A stretch of DNA of 64,000 nucleotides from Hyphomicrobiaceae bacterium. Lineage in GTDB: Bacteria > Pseudomonadota > Alphaproteobacteria > Rhizobiales > Hyphomicrobiaceae. The notes beneath the pieces were generated by a model. The model did no database searches and was not told where the DNA came from. It saw nothing but the letters and a program-made list of their open reading frames with translations. This document shows, piece by piece, positions 1 to 8,640 of this stretch. The stretch is taken from assembly GCA_021730785.1 (NCBI GenBank), contig JAKFWF010000025.1:62001-126000 (forward strand). The letters are read 5' to 3'. Within the stretch, counting starts at the first letter, position 1. Each line of letters starts with the position of its first letter. The position numbers and the translations under genes are program-made.

Positions 1-322
1 GTGACGACGAAGGTCATTGCGTTGCGGGTCCCAGGGTCGAATTATGGGTCGGAAGAGAGATCGGAAGTCGAACAGTGCGTCGAGAACAGGGGCGGATGTC
101 CTGCCGGCTGGATGTACGCCTGCCCAGTTGTGGCCCGCACGATGGCGTCTTGTCGCAAGTTCGCGTGGCCCCCGTCAACGGCTCGGACAGAGGAAAACAC
201 CGACAATGCTACCTGTCAGATTGCTCGGCTTGACGAAACCAACTGCCGCGCGCGGAAAAACTGTCACAATCATCTGCTGCACTGGCTCTGCTTGGAATGA
301 AGTTTCACGAGGTCTCGGCAGC
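1..322. other. gene-free stretch at window start
   Basis: I find no supported gene here. Open frames cross it, but their translations have no recognisable domain, no ribosome site and a Cys/Arg-rich composition typical of chance frames. It presumably holds the promoter of the small secreted protein that starts at 323 and perhaps the end of an upstream gene outside the window. Confidence 0.5.
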
Positions 323-766
323 ATGCGACGGAAGATTTTTGCGCTCGGACTGTTGTTGCTGGCCGGCGCGGCCACGGCCCAGGACCGGACAGTGACGTGG
401 ATGGGCAATGAGGAGATCAAAGCCGCATTCACCGGCGTCACCATCAACGGCATCTACGGCGACGGCGCCACGTTCACCGAGAGCTACGCCCAAGACGGTC
501 GCATCACGTACAAGGACACGCGGGCTGCGCTTGCACTCACCGGGCGCTGGTCCGTGATCAACCGCTCGTTCTGCACGTTGTATGACACGCTGATCACCGG
601 CGGCTGCTTTCGTGTCAGCCGGCACAGCAACAATTGCTTCGAGTTCTATTTCTTCAGCAACAGCGAGAGCGAGGCTGCGCTCGATTTGCCGACGCGGCCG
701 AGTTGGACGGCGCGCGGCTGGGACAAGGCCCGGGCATCCACGTGCGATGAAAAACCAGCGGTTTAG
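323..766 (+). CDS. small secreted cysteine-containing protein, unknown function
   Basis: 147 residues. The first 20 or so residues form a signal peptide (MRRK, a Leu/Ala core, then ATAQ), so the start at 323 is preferred over the longer in-frame opening from 17, whose extra residues look non-coding. The mature part has four cysteines (SFCTLY, GGCFRV, NNCFEF and STCDE) around a WSV...C...CFRVSR...NCFEFYF pattern, as in small beta-rich periplasmic proteins of Hyphomicrobiales that carry a G.W....C motif. I do not recognise a characterised family. Its stop codon overlaps the stop of the convergent hydroxylase gene, so the two share an end. Confidence 0.7.
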   Translation: MRRKIFALGLLLLAGAATAQDRTVTWMGNEEIKAAFTGVTINGIYGDGATFTESYAQDGRITYKDTRAALALTGRWSVINRSFCTLYDTLITGGCFRVSRHSNNCFEFYFFSNSESEAALDLPTRPSWTARGWDKARASTCDEKPAV

Positions 767-2034
767 CGTTCGGCCGGCAATCGCAGCAATTTCGGCAGGT
801 CACCGCTGAGGCCGGCCGCCTCGGTGACGAACAGCTGCTTCACCCCCGGCAGCCGGTCGAGGATGCCTAGTCCCACTTCGCGCGCCGAACGCAGCAGCGT
901 ATTGTCGTTCGAAAACAGCCGGTTCAAGCCGCCGAACGTCGCCGTGGAAACAGCTGTGTCGAAGCGCCGCCACCGCTCATAACGGGTCAGCGCATCCATG
1001 GTGCCAAGGTCGAGGCCGACACGGGCGGCATCTGCCACGCACTCGACCAGAGCTGCGACATCGCGCAAGCCGAGGTTCAAGCCCTGGCCGGCGATCGGGT
1101 GGACGCTGTGGGCGGCATCCCCAACCAAGGCCAGTCGGGGCGCAACGAAGCGGCGCGCCAGATGCGTTTCGAGCGGCCAGGATGCGCGCGGGCCATCGAG
1201 CGTCACCGCACCGAGACGGCCGGCGACCCGCAGGTCGACCTCGTCCAGGAAGGCGCCATCACCGAGCGCCAGAATCCGCCTGGCCTCATGGGCATTTTCG
1301 CTCCACGTCACGCAGGCGCGCCGGCCGCCCGCGAGTGGCAGGATCGCGAACGGCCCGCCGGGCAGGAAATGCTGGATGGCACGGTTGACGTGGTCGCGCT
1401 CGTGGCGGATCACCGTGACGATTCCGATCTGATCATGATCGAAGGCGACCGTCTGGATGCCGGCCAACTCGCGCACCGCCGAGCGCCGGCCGTCGGCGGC
1501 GACCACCAGCGGTGCCGTCAACCGGCGCCCGTCGACCAAGGTTACAGATGCCGTGTCGCTGCCGGCGGTGAAGCCACTCACGCTGGCGCCGCGCCAGCGC
1601 CGTACCGATGGTGTGGCCGCGACCGCATCATGCAGAACCTGCGCGATGCGGGCATTGGGGATAATATAGGATGCAGCGCCTGAATCGCTGCCATTGCGAA
1701 CGGCGTTGTCGTAGGTCAGCAGCGGCCGCCTGACACCGGCGTTGAGGCTCGAGTCGGTCAGTTCGATCGCACTGACTGGCGTTGCATCACCCTCGAGTGG
1801 CGCCCACAGGCCAAGTGCTGCGAGCAGATTGCGCGAGCCGGCCGAGATCGCAGAGGCTCGAGGGTCGGTGGTGTCAACGTCGACCTGCGACGTCGGCGCC
1901 GCATCGCGGTCGACCACCACGAGGTCGAGGTCCGGCCCCAGTTCGCGCGCGAGGGCAAGCGCAAGGGTGAGGCCCACATAGCTGCCACCCGCGATGATGA
2001 TGTCGGCCGAGTTCTGTTCAGGTGGTGTGGCCAT
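763..2034 (-). CDS. UbiH/UbiF-family FAD-dependent monooxygenase
   Basis: 423 residues, usual length for the ubiquinone-biosynthesis hydroxylase family. The N-terminal Rossmann stretch IIAGGSYVGLTLALALA binds the FAD ADP moiety. The second FAD motif VGDAAHSVHPIAGQGLNLG lies about two thirds along and is diagnostic of the UbiH/F/I group (GD.AH..P..GQG.N.G). The expected role is O2-dependent ring hydroxylation of a polyprenyl-phenol intermediate of ubiquinone at the inner membrane. The exact ring position (UbiH, F, I or the broader alphaproteobacterial UbiL/M types) cannot be decided from sequence alone, so no symbol is given. It stands alone, convergent with the small secreted-protein gene and divergent from tesB across a 150-bp gap that contains a C11 tract. 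Confidence 0.88.
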   Translation of the reverse strand: MATPPEQNSADIIIAGGSYVGLTLALALARELGPDLDLVVVDRDAAPTSQVDVDTTDPRASAISAGSRNLLAALGLWAPLEGDATPVSAIELTDSSLNAGVRRPLLTYDNAVRNGSDSGAASYIIPNARIAQVLHDAVAATPSVRRWRGASVSGFTAGSDTASVTLVDGRRLTAPLVVAADGRRSAVRELAGIQTVAFDHDQIGIVTVIRHERDHVNRAIQHFLPGGPFAILPLAGGRRACVTWSENAHEARRILALGDGAFLDEVDLRVAGRLGAVTLDGPRASWPLETHLARRFVAPRLALVGDAAHSVHPIAGQGLNLGLRDVAALVECVADAARVGLDLGTMDALTRYERWRRFDTAVSTATFGGLNRLFSNDNTLLRSAREVGLGILDRLPGVKQLFVTEAAGLSGDLPKLLRLPAER

Positions 2035-2140
2035 TGTCGATTCTCGCTAGACTGTGGCGGCCGGTCATCGGCATGACACCGCTGGTCCGGTAATTTCCTT
2101 TTACGTCAACTCCCGGCAACCGGATACCAGCGATACTGCG

Positions 2141-2151
2141 CCCCCCCCCCC
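2141..2151. repeat. homopolymeric C11 tract
   Basis: Eleven consecutive C residues lie in the gap between the divergent ubiH-type and tesB genes, ending 33 bp before the tesB ATG. It falls outside both chosen reading frames, but inside the leader if tesB were translated from further upstream. Tracts of this length are prone to slippage and to sequencing error. Confidence 0.9.
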
Positions 2152-2184
2152 GCCAGCGCCATCTTGACCGAAACGGACCCGCCC

Positions 2185-3096
2185 ATGCCATCCCAAAACG
2201 ATGCTGCAGCCACCCGCACCTCCGCCGCATTGACGCAGCTGATCGCAATCCTCGATCTGGAGCGGCTGGAAGCGAATTTGTTTCGCGGACAGACGCAAAC
2301 GCTCGGCTGGCAGCGCGTCTACGGCGGATTGGTACTGTCCCAGGCGCTGGTAGCGGCGATCCACACGGTGGAAGCAGACCGCGTTGCCCACTCGATGCAT
2401 GGCTATTTTCTGCTCGGCGGCGAGCCTGGCTCGCCCATCGTGTACGACGTCGAACGCGTGCGCGACGGTTCGAGTTTCAACACGCGACGGGTGAAGGCAA
2501 TCCAGCATGGCCGACCGATCTTCGTGCTCAGCGTGTCCTTCCAAAAGCAGGAGGAGAGCTACTCGCATCAAGCGCAAATGCCAACGGTGCCAGCGCCCGA
2601 GGACTTGCCGAGCGTGGAAGATCTCCTGCAACAGTTTGGCGACAAGCTGCCGGAAAATCTTCGCAGCTATTGGCAGCGAGACCGCCCGTTCGAGTTCCGA
2701 CCCGTCGACTTCACTCGCTATGTCAAACGCGCCAACGCGATCCCGCGCCAGGACATCTGGGTCCGGGCCAGTGCCGCGGTGGCCGACGATGCCAACCTGC
2801 ACCGCGTTCTGCTCGCCTACGCCTCCGACTTCACGCTGCTCGACACGGCATTGATCGCGCACGGCAAGCTGGCGTTCGACACCGACATCCAGCTCGCCAG
2901 CATCGACCATGCCCTGTGGCTGCATGGTCCTGTCCGCGCCGACGAATGGCTGCTGTACAGCCAGGAGAGCAGCTTTGCCGGCGGCGCCCGTGGCTATTGC
3001 ACTGGCAAGCTGTTCACGCGCGGCGGCCAACTGGTGGCCTCTGTCGCGCAGGAAGGCCTGATCCGGCAGCGCGAGACGGCGTTTGCGCTCAAATAA
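2185..3096 (+). CDS. tesB: acyl-CoA thioesterase II
   Basis: 303 residues from the ATG at 2185; an in-frame TTG at 2164 would add seven. It is a double hot-dog thioesterase. The N-terminal half carries FRGQTQTLGWQRVYGGLV and HSMHGYFLLGG, and the C-terminal half YASDFTLLDTAL and SIDHALWLHGP, all typical of TesB. It hydrolyses medium- and long-chain acyl-CoA to free acid and CoA in the cytosol. The length fits the family (about 285-305). It is monocistronic, followed by a hairpin and T-run before the nitrogen-regulated glnK promoter. Confidence 0.93.
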   Translation: MPSQNDAAATRTSAALTQLIAILDLERLEANLFRGQTQTLGWQRVYGGLVLSQALVAAIHTVEADRVAHSMHGYFLLGGEPGSPIVYDVERVRDGSSFNTRRVKAIQHGRPIFVLSVSFQKQEESYSHQAQMPTVPAPEDLPSVEDLLQQFGDKLPENLRSYWQRDRPFEFRPVDFTRYVKRANAIPRQDIWVRASAAVADDANLHRVLLAYASDFTLLDTALIAHGKLAFDTDIQLASIDHALWLHGPVRADEWLLYSQESSFAGGARGYCTGKLFTRGGQLVASVAQEGLIRQRETAFALK

Positions 3097-3125
3097 ACAG
3101 CAGATAGTCGAAAAATTAGGCGAAA

Positions 3126-3180
3126 CCGCTGGCCGGGCACGCACAGAAACTGTGCGGCCGTGGCGGAATTGCGGTTTTTT
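3126..3180 (+). terminator. candidate terminator after tesB
   Basis: An outer stem CCGC...GCGG (3126-3129 with 3163-3166) and GGCC...GGCC enclose an inner perfect hairpin CGCACAG-AAA-CTGTGCG. A T6 run follows at 3175-3180, but eight bases after the stem, so the fit to an intrinsic terminator is imperfect. Confidence 0.4.
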
Positions 3181-3215
3181 ATAGCTTTATCAGATGTTTA
3201 AAAAAACGTTAAATG

Positions 3216-3663
<448 letters not shown>

Positions 3664-3723
3664 CAGCAGTTCCGCCGCTACGTCACTTCTAACAACCAGT
3701 CCGAAGACGAGGGAGTTCACTAC

Positions 3724-5235
3724 ATGTTGCACGACGTAAGATCGCAGGCGCACGGGGCCCGGGGGATGGGTCTGGCGCTTGCAGCTTTTGCCGCTTCACT
3801 GGCTCTGCTGGCGGCGCCTGTGCTTGCTGCAGATCCGGTGCCGAACAAGGGCGATACCGCGTGGATGCTGGTCGCGTCCGCCCTGGTGCTGCTGATGACC
3901 GTGCCCGGCCTCGCCCTGTTCTACGGCGGCCTCGTTCGCACCAAGAACATGCTGTCGATGCTGATGTAGGTGTTTGCGATCGTCTGCGTGGTCGCCATCA
4001 TCTGGGTGCTCTATGGCTACAGCCTCGCCTTCTCCGAGGGCACTGTTGCGAACGCCTTTGTCGGCGGTCTCACCAAGGCGTTCCTCAACATCGCGCCGGC
4101 CAAGGACAAAACGATCCTGGATGCCACGGTTGCCACGTTCTCGAACGGCGTCGTCATCCCGGAACTGGTCTATGTCGCATTCCAGCTGACGTTTGCCTGC
4201 ATCACGCCGGCGCTGATCGTCGGCGCCTTCGCCAAGCGCATGAAATTTTCCGCCCTGCTGGTGTTCACCGTACTGTGGGTCACCTTCATCTATTGCCCGA
4301 TCGCGCACATGGTCTGGTACTGGGCCGGCCCCGACGAACTCGCCAAGGCTGCCAAGGCAGTTGCCGAGGCCACCGGCGCTGACGCCAAGAAAGCGGCCGA
4401 GGCTGCCCTGGATGCCGTCAAGATGAACTCCGGCTGGCTGTTCCGTTCGGATGCGATCGACTTTGCCGGCGGCACCGTGGTGCACATCAATGCCGGAATC
4501 GCTGGCCTGGTCGGCGCGCTGATGCTCGGCAAGCGGATCGGCTATGGCAAGGAAGCGATGCCACCACACTCGCTCACCTTCACCATGGTGGGCGCGGCAC
4601 TGCTGTGGGTCGGCTGGTTCGGCTTCAACGCCGGTTCGGCGCTCGAAGCGAACGCGACCGCGGCACTTGCCATGATCAACACGTTCGTTGCGACTGCAGC
4701 CGCAGCGCTCGCCTGGATGTTCGCTGAATGGGTGGTCAAGGGCAAGCCGTCGCTGCTCGGACTTGTGTCAGGTGCGGTTGCGGGTCTGGTCGCGATCACA
4801 CCGGCATCGGGTTTTGCTGGACCCATGGGGGCGATCGGCATCGGCGTGATTGCCGGCGTCGTCTGCTTCCTGTTCTGCACCGGCATCAAGAATGCGTTCG
4901 GCTATGACGACAGCCTCGACGTGTTTGGCGTGCACTGCGTCGGCGGCATCATCGGCGCGATCCTGACCGGCGTGTTTGTCAGCCCGTCGTTGGGTGGAAC
5001 CGGCGTCACCGACTACATCCTCAAGCCCGGCGAAGGGGTTGTTGGCGATTTCGTAATGATGGCGCAGGTGATGGCACAGCTGAAGGCGGTTGGTGTCACG
5101 CTGCTGTGGTCAGGGATCGGTTCGGCGATCCTGTACAAGCTCGTTGACCTGACGATCGGCTTGCGTCCTCCGGTCGAAGAAGAGCGCGAAGGCCTCGACG
5201 TGACCGCGCACGGCGAGCGCGCCTACAATTACTGA
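3724..5235 (+). pseudogene. amtB: ammonium transporter interrupted by an in-frame amber codon
   Basis: The coding frame is continuous from 3724 to 5235 (about 503 codons) except for one TAG at 3967-3969 (codon 82). The part before gives a signal-like N-terminus and the first AmtB helix ([18 protein letters not shown]). The part after continues without frameshift (VFAIVCVVAIIWVLYGYSLAF) through FACITPALIVG, IAHMVWYW, FAGGTVVHINAGIAGLVG, the GWFGFNAGS pore region and EREGLDVTAHGERAYNY. In homologues the position of the stop is normally glutamine (LS.L.QV), so a single C-to-T change of CAG explains it. The RBS (GAGGGAG) is intact. It may be a true recent nonsense mutation, a sequencing error, or read through by a suppressor; an independent GTG restart at 3970 would lack the first helix. 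Confidence 0.85.
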
Positions 5236-5278
5236 CAAGCTGCGTGTTCGCGCCAAGTGACTTCGTCACATGGAACAA

Positions 5279-5312
5279 GGCCCCGACGGGATCGGTCGGG
5301 GCCTTTTCCTTA
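5279..5312 (+). terminator. intrinsic terminator after amtB
   Basis: A perfect 9-bp stem GGCCCCGAC/GTCGGGGCC (5279-5287 with 5295-5303) with a 7-base loop is followed by TTTTCCTT. It sits between the convergent amtB and L,D-transpeptidase genes and could also serve the minus-strand gene ending at 5314. Confidence 0.88.
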
Positions 5313-5313
5313 G

Positions 5314-5844
5314 TCAACGTTGGATCATGACGCGAGACTTGCGGCCGCACCTGGCCAAGATCGCGCGCAGACCCCGCTCACAAACCGCGATGCACCCCTC
5401 GGTAGCGGCGAAGTCCCCCCGCGCCAGGTGCATGAAGATTGCGCTGCCAGTGCCTTGCACGCGCGGCCGCCGATTATGGTTCAGCACCACGATCAGATCA
5501 TAGACATGGTCGGCGCGCCACAGCCTCTCGGCGCTCGCCGGATAAGGGTGCTGCACTGCACGATTGTAGTTGCGGTCGCCGGCCGCGTCACACCAGCCGT
5601 CCGCCGGCCGCAGGGCGCGAACCGGCAAGCGGGTGCGGGGACGGGCGACGCGGTCAGCCCTATACAGTACCGCAACCAGTGACCACGTTCCGATCGGCGT
5701 CGCACCGTCGCCTTCGCGCTTGCGCGCCTGGCAACCGGCCCTGCCAAGGGCGCACGGGATGGCACTATGGCCAAGGATCAGATGCCCGCGCGTCCGCAGC
5801 ATCGCGGCTTGTTTGACACTCACTGCGGGGGATCGCGCCACCAT
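5314..5844 (-). CDS. L,D-transpeptidase (YkuD) family protein
   Basis: 176 residues. The catalytic block is IFMHLARGDFAATEGCIAV, matching the YkuD H-X-(12-15)-(S/T)XGC signature with the nucleophilic Cys in TEGCIAV. Upstream are GDGATPIGTW and YDLIVVLNHN, seen in the short YkuD-like group (DUF-type L,D-transpeptidase catalytic domain proteins common in alphaproteobacteria). The family forms 3-3 peptidoglycan crosslinks or attaches proteins to the wall. I see no clear signal peptide, so export is uncertain; the start may also lie a little downstream at the second methionine (AAMLRTRG). The gene is convergent with amtB across a strong terminator. Confidence 0.82.
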   Translation of the reverse strand: MVARSPAVSVKQAAMLRTRGHLILGHSAIPCALGRAGCQARKREGDGATPIGTWSLVAVLYRADRVARPRTRLPVRALRPADGWCDAAGDRNYNRAVQHPYPASAERLWRADHVYDLIVVLNHNRRPRVQGTGSAIFMHLARGDFAATEGCIAVCERGLRAILARCGRKSRVMIQR

Positions 5845-5962
5845 CGTTCCGACAAATCTTTTTCAGCCAACCAACAGATACCTACGAGTTCAGGCTTCCT
5901 GTCTTTGCCATGGCGATGCTACACTTATTCTCAAGCAGCAAGCAGCCCGGAGCACGCCGTAA

Positions 5963-6649
5963 ATGAGCAACACACGGCAAATTCTTATTGTCGACGACGA
6001 CGACGACCTGCGCACCTCGCTGCGCGACCAGCTCGCGCTCTACGACGAGTTCAATGTGGCAACCGCGGCCACCGCCGCCGAGGGCATGGAGGTGGCGCGC
6101 AAGAGCCAACTCGACCTGGTGCTGTTCGACGTCGGCCTGCCTGACATGGACGGCCGCGAAGCCGTCAAGCAGTTGCGCCGCAACGGCTTCAAGGCGCCGA
6201 TCCTCATGCTGACCGGCAATACCACCGACGCCGACCAGATCCTGGGCCTCGACGCCGGCGCCAACGATTACATCGCCAAGCCGTTCAAGTTCGCTGTGCT
6301 GCTGGCTCGCATCCGTGCCCAATTGCGCCAGCACGAGCAGAGCGAAGACGCGGTATTCACCATCGGTCCCTACACGTTCAAGCCGGCGGCGAAGCTGCTG
6401 CTCGACGACAAGGGCGTCAAGGTGCGGTTGACGGAGAAAGAGACGTCGATCCTGAAATTCCTGTACCGCGCGGGCGAAAAGGTGGTGTCGCGCGAGGTCC
6501 TCCTGCACGAGGTCTGGGGCTACAACGCCGGCGTCACCACCCATACGTTGGAAACGCACATCTATCGCCTGCGCCAGAAGATCGAGAAGGATCCCTCCAG
6601 CGCCGAGTTGCTGGTGACCGAGACCGGGGGCTACAAGCTCGTCCCTTAA
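5963..6649 (+). CDS. OmpR/PhoB-family response regulator
   Basis: 228 residues. Receiver domain (about 5-120): acidic pocket VDDDDD at 10-15, phospho-acceptor Asp56 in VLFDVGLPDMDG, and the conserved lysine in YIAKPF. Winged-helix DNA-binding domain (about 130-228): VRLTEKETSILKFL, VSREVLLHEVWGYNAGVTTHTLETHIYRLRQKIE and TETGGYKLVP. The sequence resembles the alphaproteobacterial regulator usually found without an adjacent kinase (CenR-type cell-envelope regulator), but this is recognition from memory and no symbol is assigned. No histidine kinase is nearby. The ATG at 5963 is the natural domain start. Confidence 0.9.
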   Translation: MSNTRQILIVDDDDDLRTSLRDQLALYDEFNVATAATAAEGMEVARKSQLDLVLFDVGLPDMDGREAVKQLRRNGFKAPILMLTGNTTDADQILGLDAGANDYIAKPFKFAVLLARIRAQLRQHEQSEDAVFTIGPYTFKPAAKLLLDDKGVKVRLTEKETSILKFLYRAGEKVVSREVLLHEVWGYNAGVTTHTLETHIYRLRQKIEKDPSSAELLVTETGGYKLVP

Positions 6650-6815
6650 AGCCTGTCCGGATGTTGCCCAACGCACCTGTGCGTTCGCATCTCAATTGGC
6701 GTGCACGGCATTCACGGTGCACTAGTGGCGGGTGGCGAATCGTACAATGCTACCTGTGGGATATAGTTTTGCGTCGTGATCCCAGCTTGTGCGAACTCAC
6801 GGGACGATCGACGCC

Positions 6816-7361
6816 ATGGCCATCGACGCGCTTGTTGCGCCACTATTGAGAATTGCGCTGTTCCAGGGACTGCGCCCGCTGCAGATCACGGAAATCGCGC
6901 GGCGTGCCGAACGCATCGTCTTCCAGCCGGGACAGATGATCGTTGAGGTCGATCAGCCGGGCGAAGCGGCGTTCGTCATCGTAAGTGGAACGGCTGTGCG
7001 AACGAAAGGACCGGACGTGGCAGCCTTGCCCGAGCCGGTCGCGGTTGGTTCGCTGATCGGCGAAATGGCGATGCTGGTGGAAACCGAGTACAGCTCGACG
7101 ATCATAGCCGACACCACCGTCCGCGCGCTCAAGATCACCCGGGCCGCAATGTATGAGCAGATGGCGCAGGACGCAGCGCTCGCCGAGCACTTGGTGGCAA
7201 AGATATCATCACGATTGAAGAGCTTGGCAACCGAGTTGCGCCGCATCGATGGGGGCTTGGCTGGCAGTTCGGCGGGCGAAACAGCAAGTGGCGAAAATGT
7301 CTGGCAGCCCCGGATCGCAGCTCCGCCAGTTACTCGGCCCGCCCTCGAGACGCGCCACTGA
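6816..7361 (+). CDS. cyclic nucleotide-binding-domain protein without a DNA-binding domain
   Basis: 181 residues from ATG 6816 (an in-frame GTG at 6789 would add nine). Residues of about 12-120 form a CRP/CAP effector beta-roll: LFQGLRPLQITEIARRAE, FQPGQMIVEVDQPGEAAFVIVSG and the phosphate-binding-cassette-like stretch SLIGEMAMLVETEYSSTIIA. The Arg usually found in the cAMP pocket (GE...R.A) appears replaced by Ser/Thr, so nucleotide binding is doubtful. No helix-turn-helix follows; the C-terminus is a Gly/Ser/Pro-rich tail. A sensory or scaffold role downstream of the response regulator is possible but unproven. Confidence 0.75.
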   Translation: MAIDALVAPLLRIALFQGLRPLQITEIARRAERIVFQPGQMIVEVDQPGEAAFVIVSGTAVRTKGPDVAALPEPVAVGSLIGEMAMLVETEYSSTIIADTTVRALKITRAAMYEQMAQDAALAEHLVAKISSRLKSLATELRRIDGGLAGSSAGETASGENVWQPRIAAPPVTRPALETRH

Positions 7362-7409
7362 CTCGGGGCTTTGACTGCCCGGTAACTCAACGCATTTCAG
7401 ACTCTGAAA

Positions 7410-7530
7410 GAAGTGGCGCCCAACTCCGGGGGGAGGAGTTGGGCGCTGGCGCTGTCTAGGCGCATATGCACTGGGAGGGAATCCAGTGCGACAGGTGCGT
7501 CATCGGCGAGACGGGGGGCACTGCCGATAC
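7410..7530 (-). ncRNA. candidate small RNA with three C-rich-loop hairpins (alpha-r14/suhB-like)
   Basis: Read on the minus strand, this gene-free stretch folds into three consecutive perfect hairpins. The first is ATCGGC/GCCGAT (7523-7528 with 7502-7507), whose loop contains GCCCCCCGTC. The second is CACTGG/CCAGTG (7483-7488 with 7469-7474) with loop ATTCCCTC. The third is a 12-bp stem GCGCCCAACTCC/GGAGTTGGGCGC (7435-7446 with 7416-7427) with loop TCCCCCC, followed by CACTTCTTT as a weak terminator tail. Serial hairpins presenting anti-Shine-Dalgarno C-rich loops are the hallmark of the alpha-r14 (Rfam suhB) and related alphaproteobacterial sRNAs. No convincing promoter was found. The rest of the gap (7362-7698) is AT-rich around 7560-7690 and holds no gene. 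Confidence 0.45.
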
Positions 7531-7698
7531 AGGTTGACGCTACCTGCATGCCTTCACTTAAGCGCAATATTCCGAAATACAATAGGGGAAACTGGCAAAA
7601 ATCACAAACTGTTTACTTATGTTACAGGCCTGATTGTGAACAATGCCTTGTATGTGACTGGTATACCACATACCAAATTCGCTTCGTGGTCATCCACA

Positions 7699-8466
7699 CT
7701 AGCGCTGCTGCAGCCGGTTGATGGCGACGCTCTTGATATCGAAGACCGCGGCTTCGATCTCATCCGTGCGGTTGATGGCGGATAATTCCACCCGCGTCTC
7801 CAGGTTTTGTGCGTCGGTCGTCACCCACTCCTTCAGTTCCAGCGCGGGCTTGGTTGAGAAGAACAGCTTGATTTTGCCCGACACGTCAGGGCTCTTGTCC
7901 ATCACCGTGATGATGATCAGGTCCTCGGCCTCATGCACATCCAGGATCCGGGCGTCGCGCAGCAGATCGACATCTTTCTTCAGCAGCATGCGGAATGGAG
8001 TGTTGTCGAGTTCGTAGCGATCGTCGGCGTTGCCATCCAGATCCTGTATGGCGAGTTCCTTGCCGTTCGATATCACGATCTGCTTGCTCGGAAGATTGTA
8101 GTCGAACCTGAAGCGGCCCGGACGCTTGACGGCGAGCTTGCCGCGCATGCGCTTGCCGTCGGGGTTGATCTGCTGGAACGTGGATTTCAGGTTGTTCAGC
8201 GCGCTGAAATAGTCGGTGATTTTCTTGATCGAAGCCACCTGGTTGGCATCGAACACGCGGGCATCTGTACCGGTGCCGCTCTGGACCTGCGCTGGCCAGG
8301 CTTGTCCCGTGGCGCCGGCTGAGCTGGGCGCTGCGGGCGCAGCAGGTACTGGAGCGGGCACGGGGGCAGCGGTCGGTTTCTTCGCTTCCTGCGCAAGCGC
8401 CGGCAGTGTAGCACCGGCCATGCAGCCAATGACCGCCAATGCAGCAACAACCGATCGACTGCGCAT
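7699..8466 (-). CDS. lolA: outer-membrane lipoprotein carrier protein LolA family
   Basis: 255 residues from the ATG at 8466, which has GGTGGGGA just upstream; longer starts lack this. A signal peptide (MRSRSVVAALAVIGCMAGATLPALAQ) precedes an Ala/Pro linker of about 45 residues and the LolA fold: YFSALNNLKSTFQQINPDGKRMRGKLAVKRPGRFRFDY, SNGKELAIQDLDGNADDRYELDNTPFRMLL and the DISGKI-type later strand. LolA shuttles lipoproteins from the LolCDE release complex to the outer membrane through the periplasm. The extended Pro-rich linker before the domain is common in Hyphomicrobiales. In many relatives lolA follows ftsK; no ftsK is seen here. Confidence 0.9.
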   Translation of the reverse strand: MRSRSVVAALAVIGCMAGATLPALAQEAKKPTAAPVPAPVPAAPAAPSSAGATGQAWPAQVQSGTGTDARVFDANQVASIKKITDYFSALNNLKSTFQQINPDGKRMRGKLAVKRPGRFRFDYNLPSKQIVISNGKELAIQDLDGNADDRYELDNTPFRMLLKKDVDLLRDARILDVHEAEDLIIITVMDKSPDVSGKIKLFFSTKPALELKEWVTTDAQNLETRVELSAINRTDEIEAAVFDIKSVAINRLQQR

Positions 8467-8640
8467 TTCGTCCCCACCCATATCAATGACGCCCACGAAT
8501 CACCGCAGGCTGCGTTCGACCTTCAATTGATAATCGGGCGGGATGTGGGCAGCAAGGCCGTTCAACGCATTCGATTGCCGTGCTGAGGTTCCACTTACCC
8601 ACCGGTTTTTCGCGAAAGGTACTGCAGCGCGCCGCCCGAG

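Noticed and set aside
17-322. N-terminal extension of the first secreted protein to an upstream ATG
   Set aside because: The added 102 residues have no domain and would hide a clear signal peptide.
7413-7446. Intrinsic terminator on the plus strand after the cyclic nucleotide-binding gene
   Set aside because: The 12-bp hairpin has no T-run on the plus strand; on the minus strand it fits an sRNA 3' end better.
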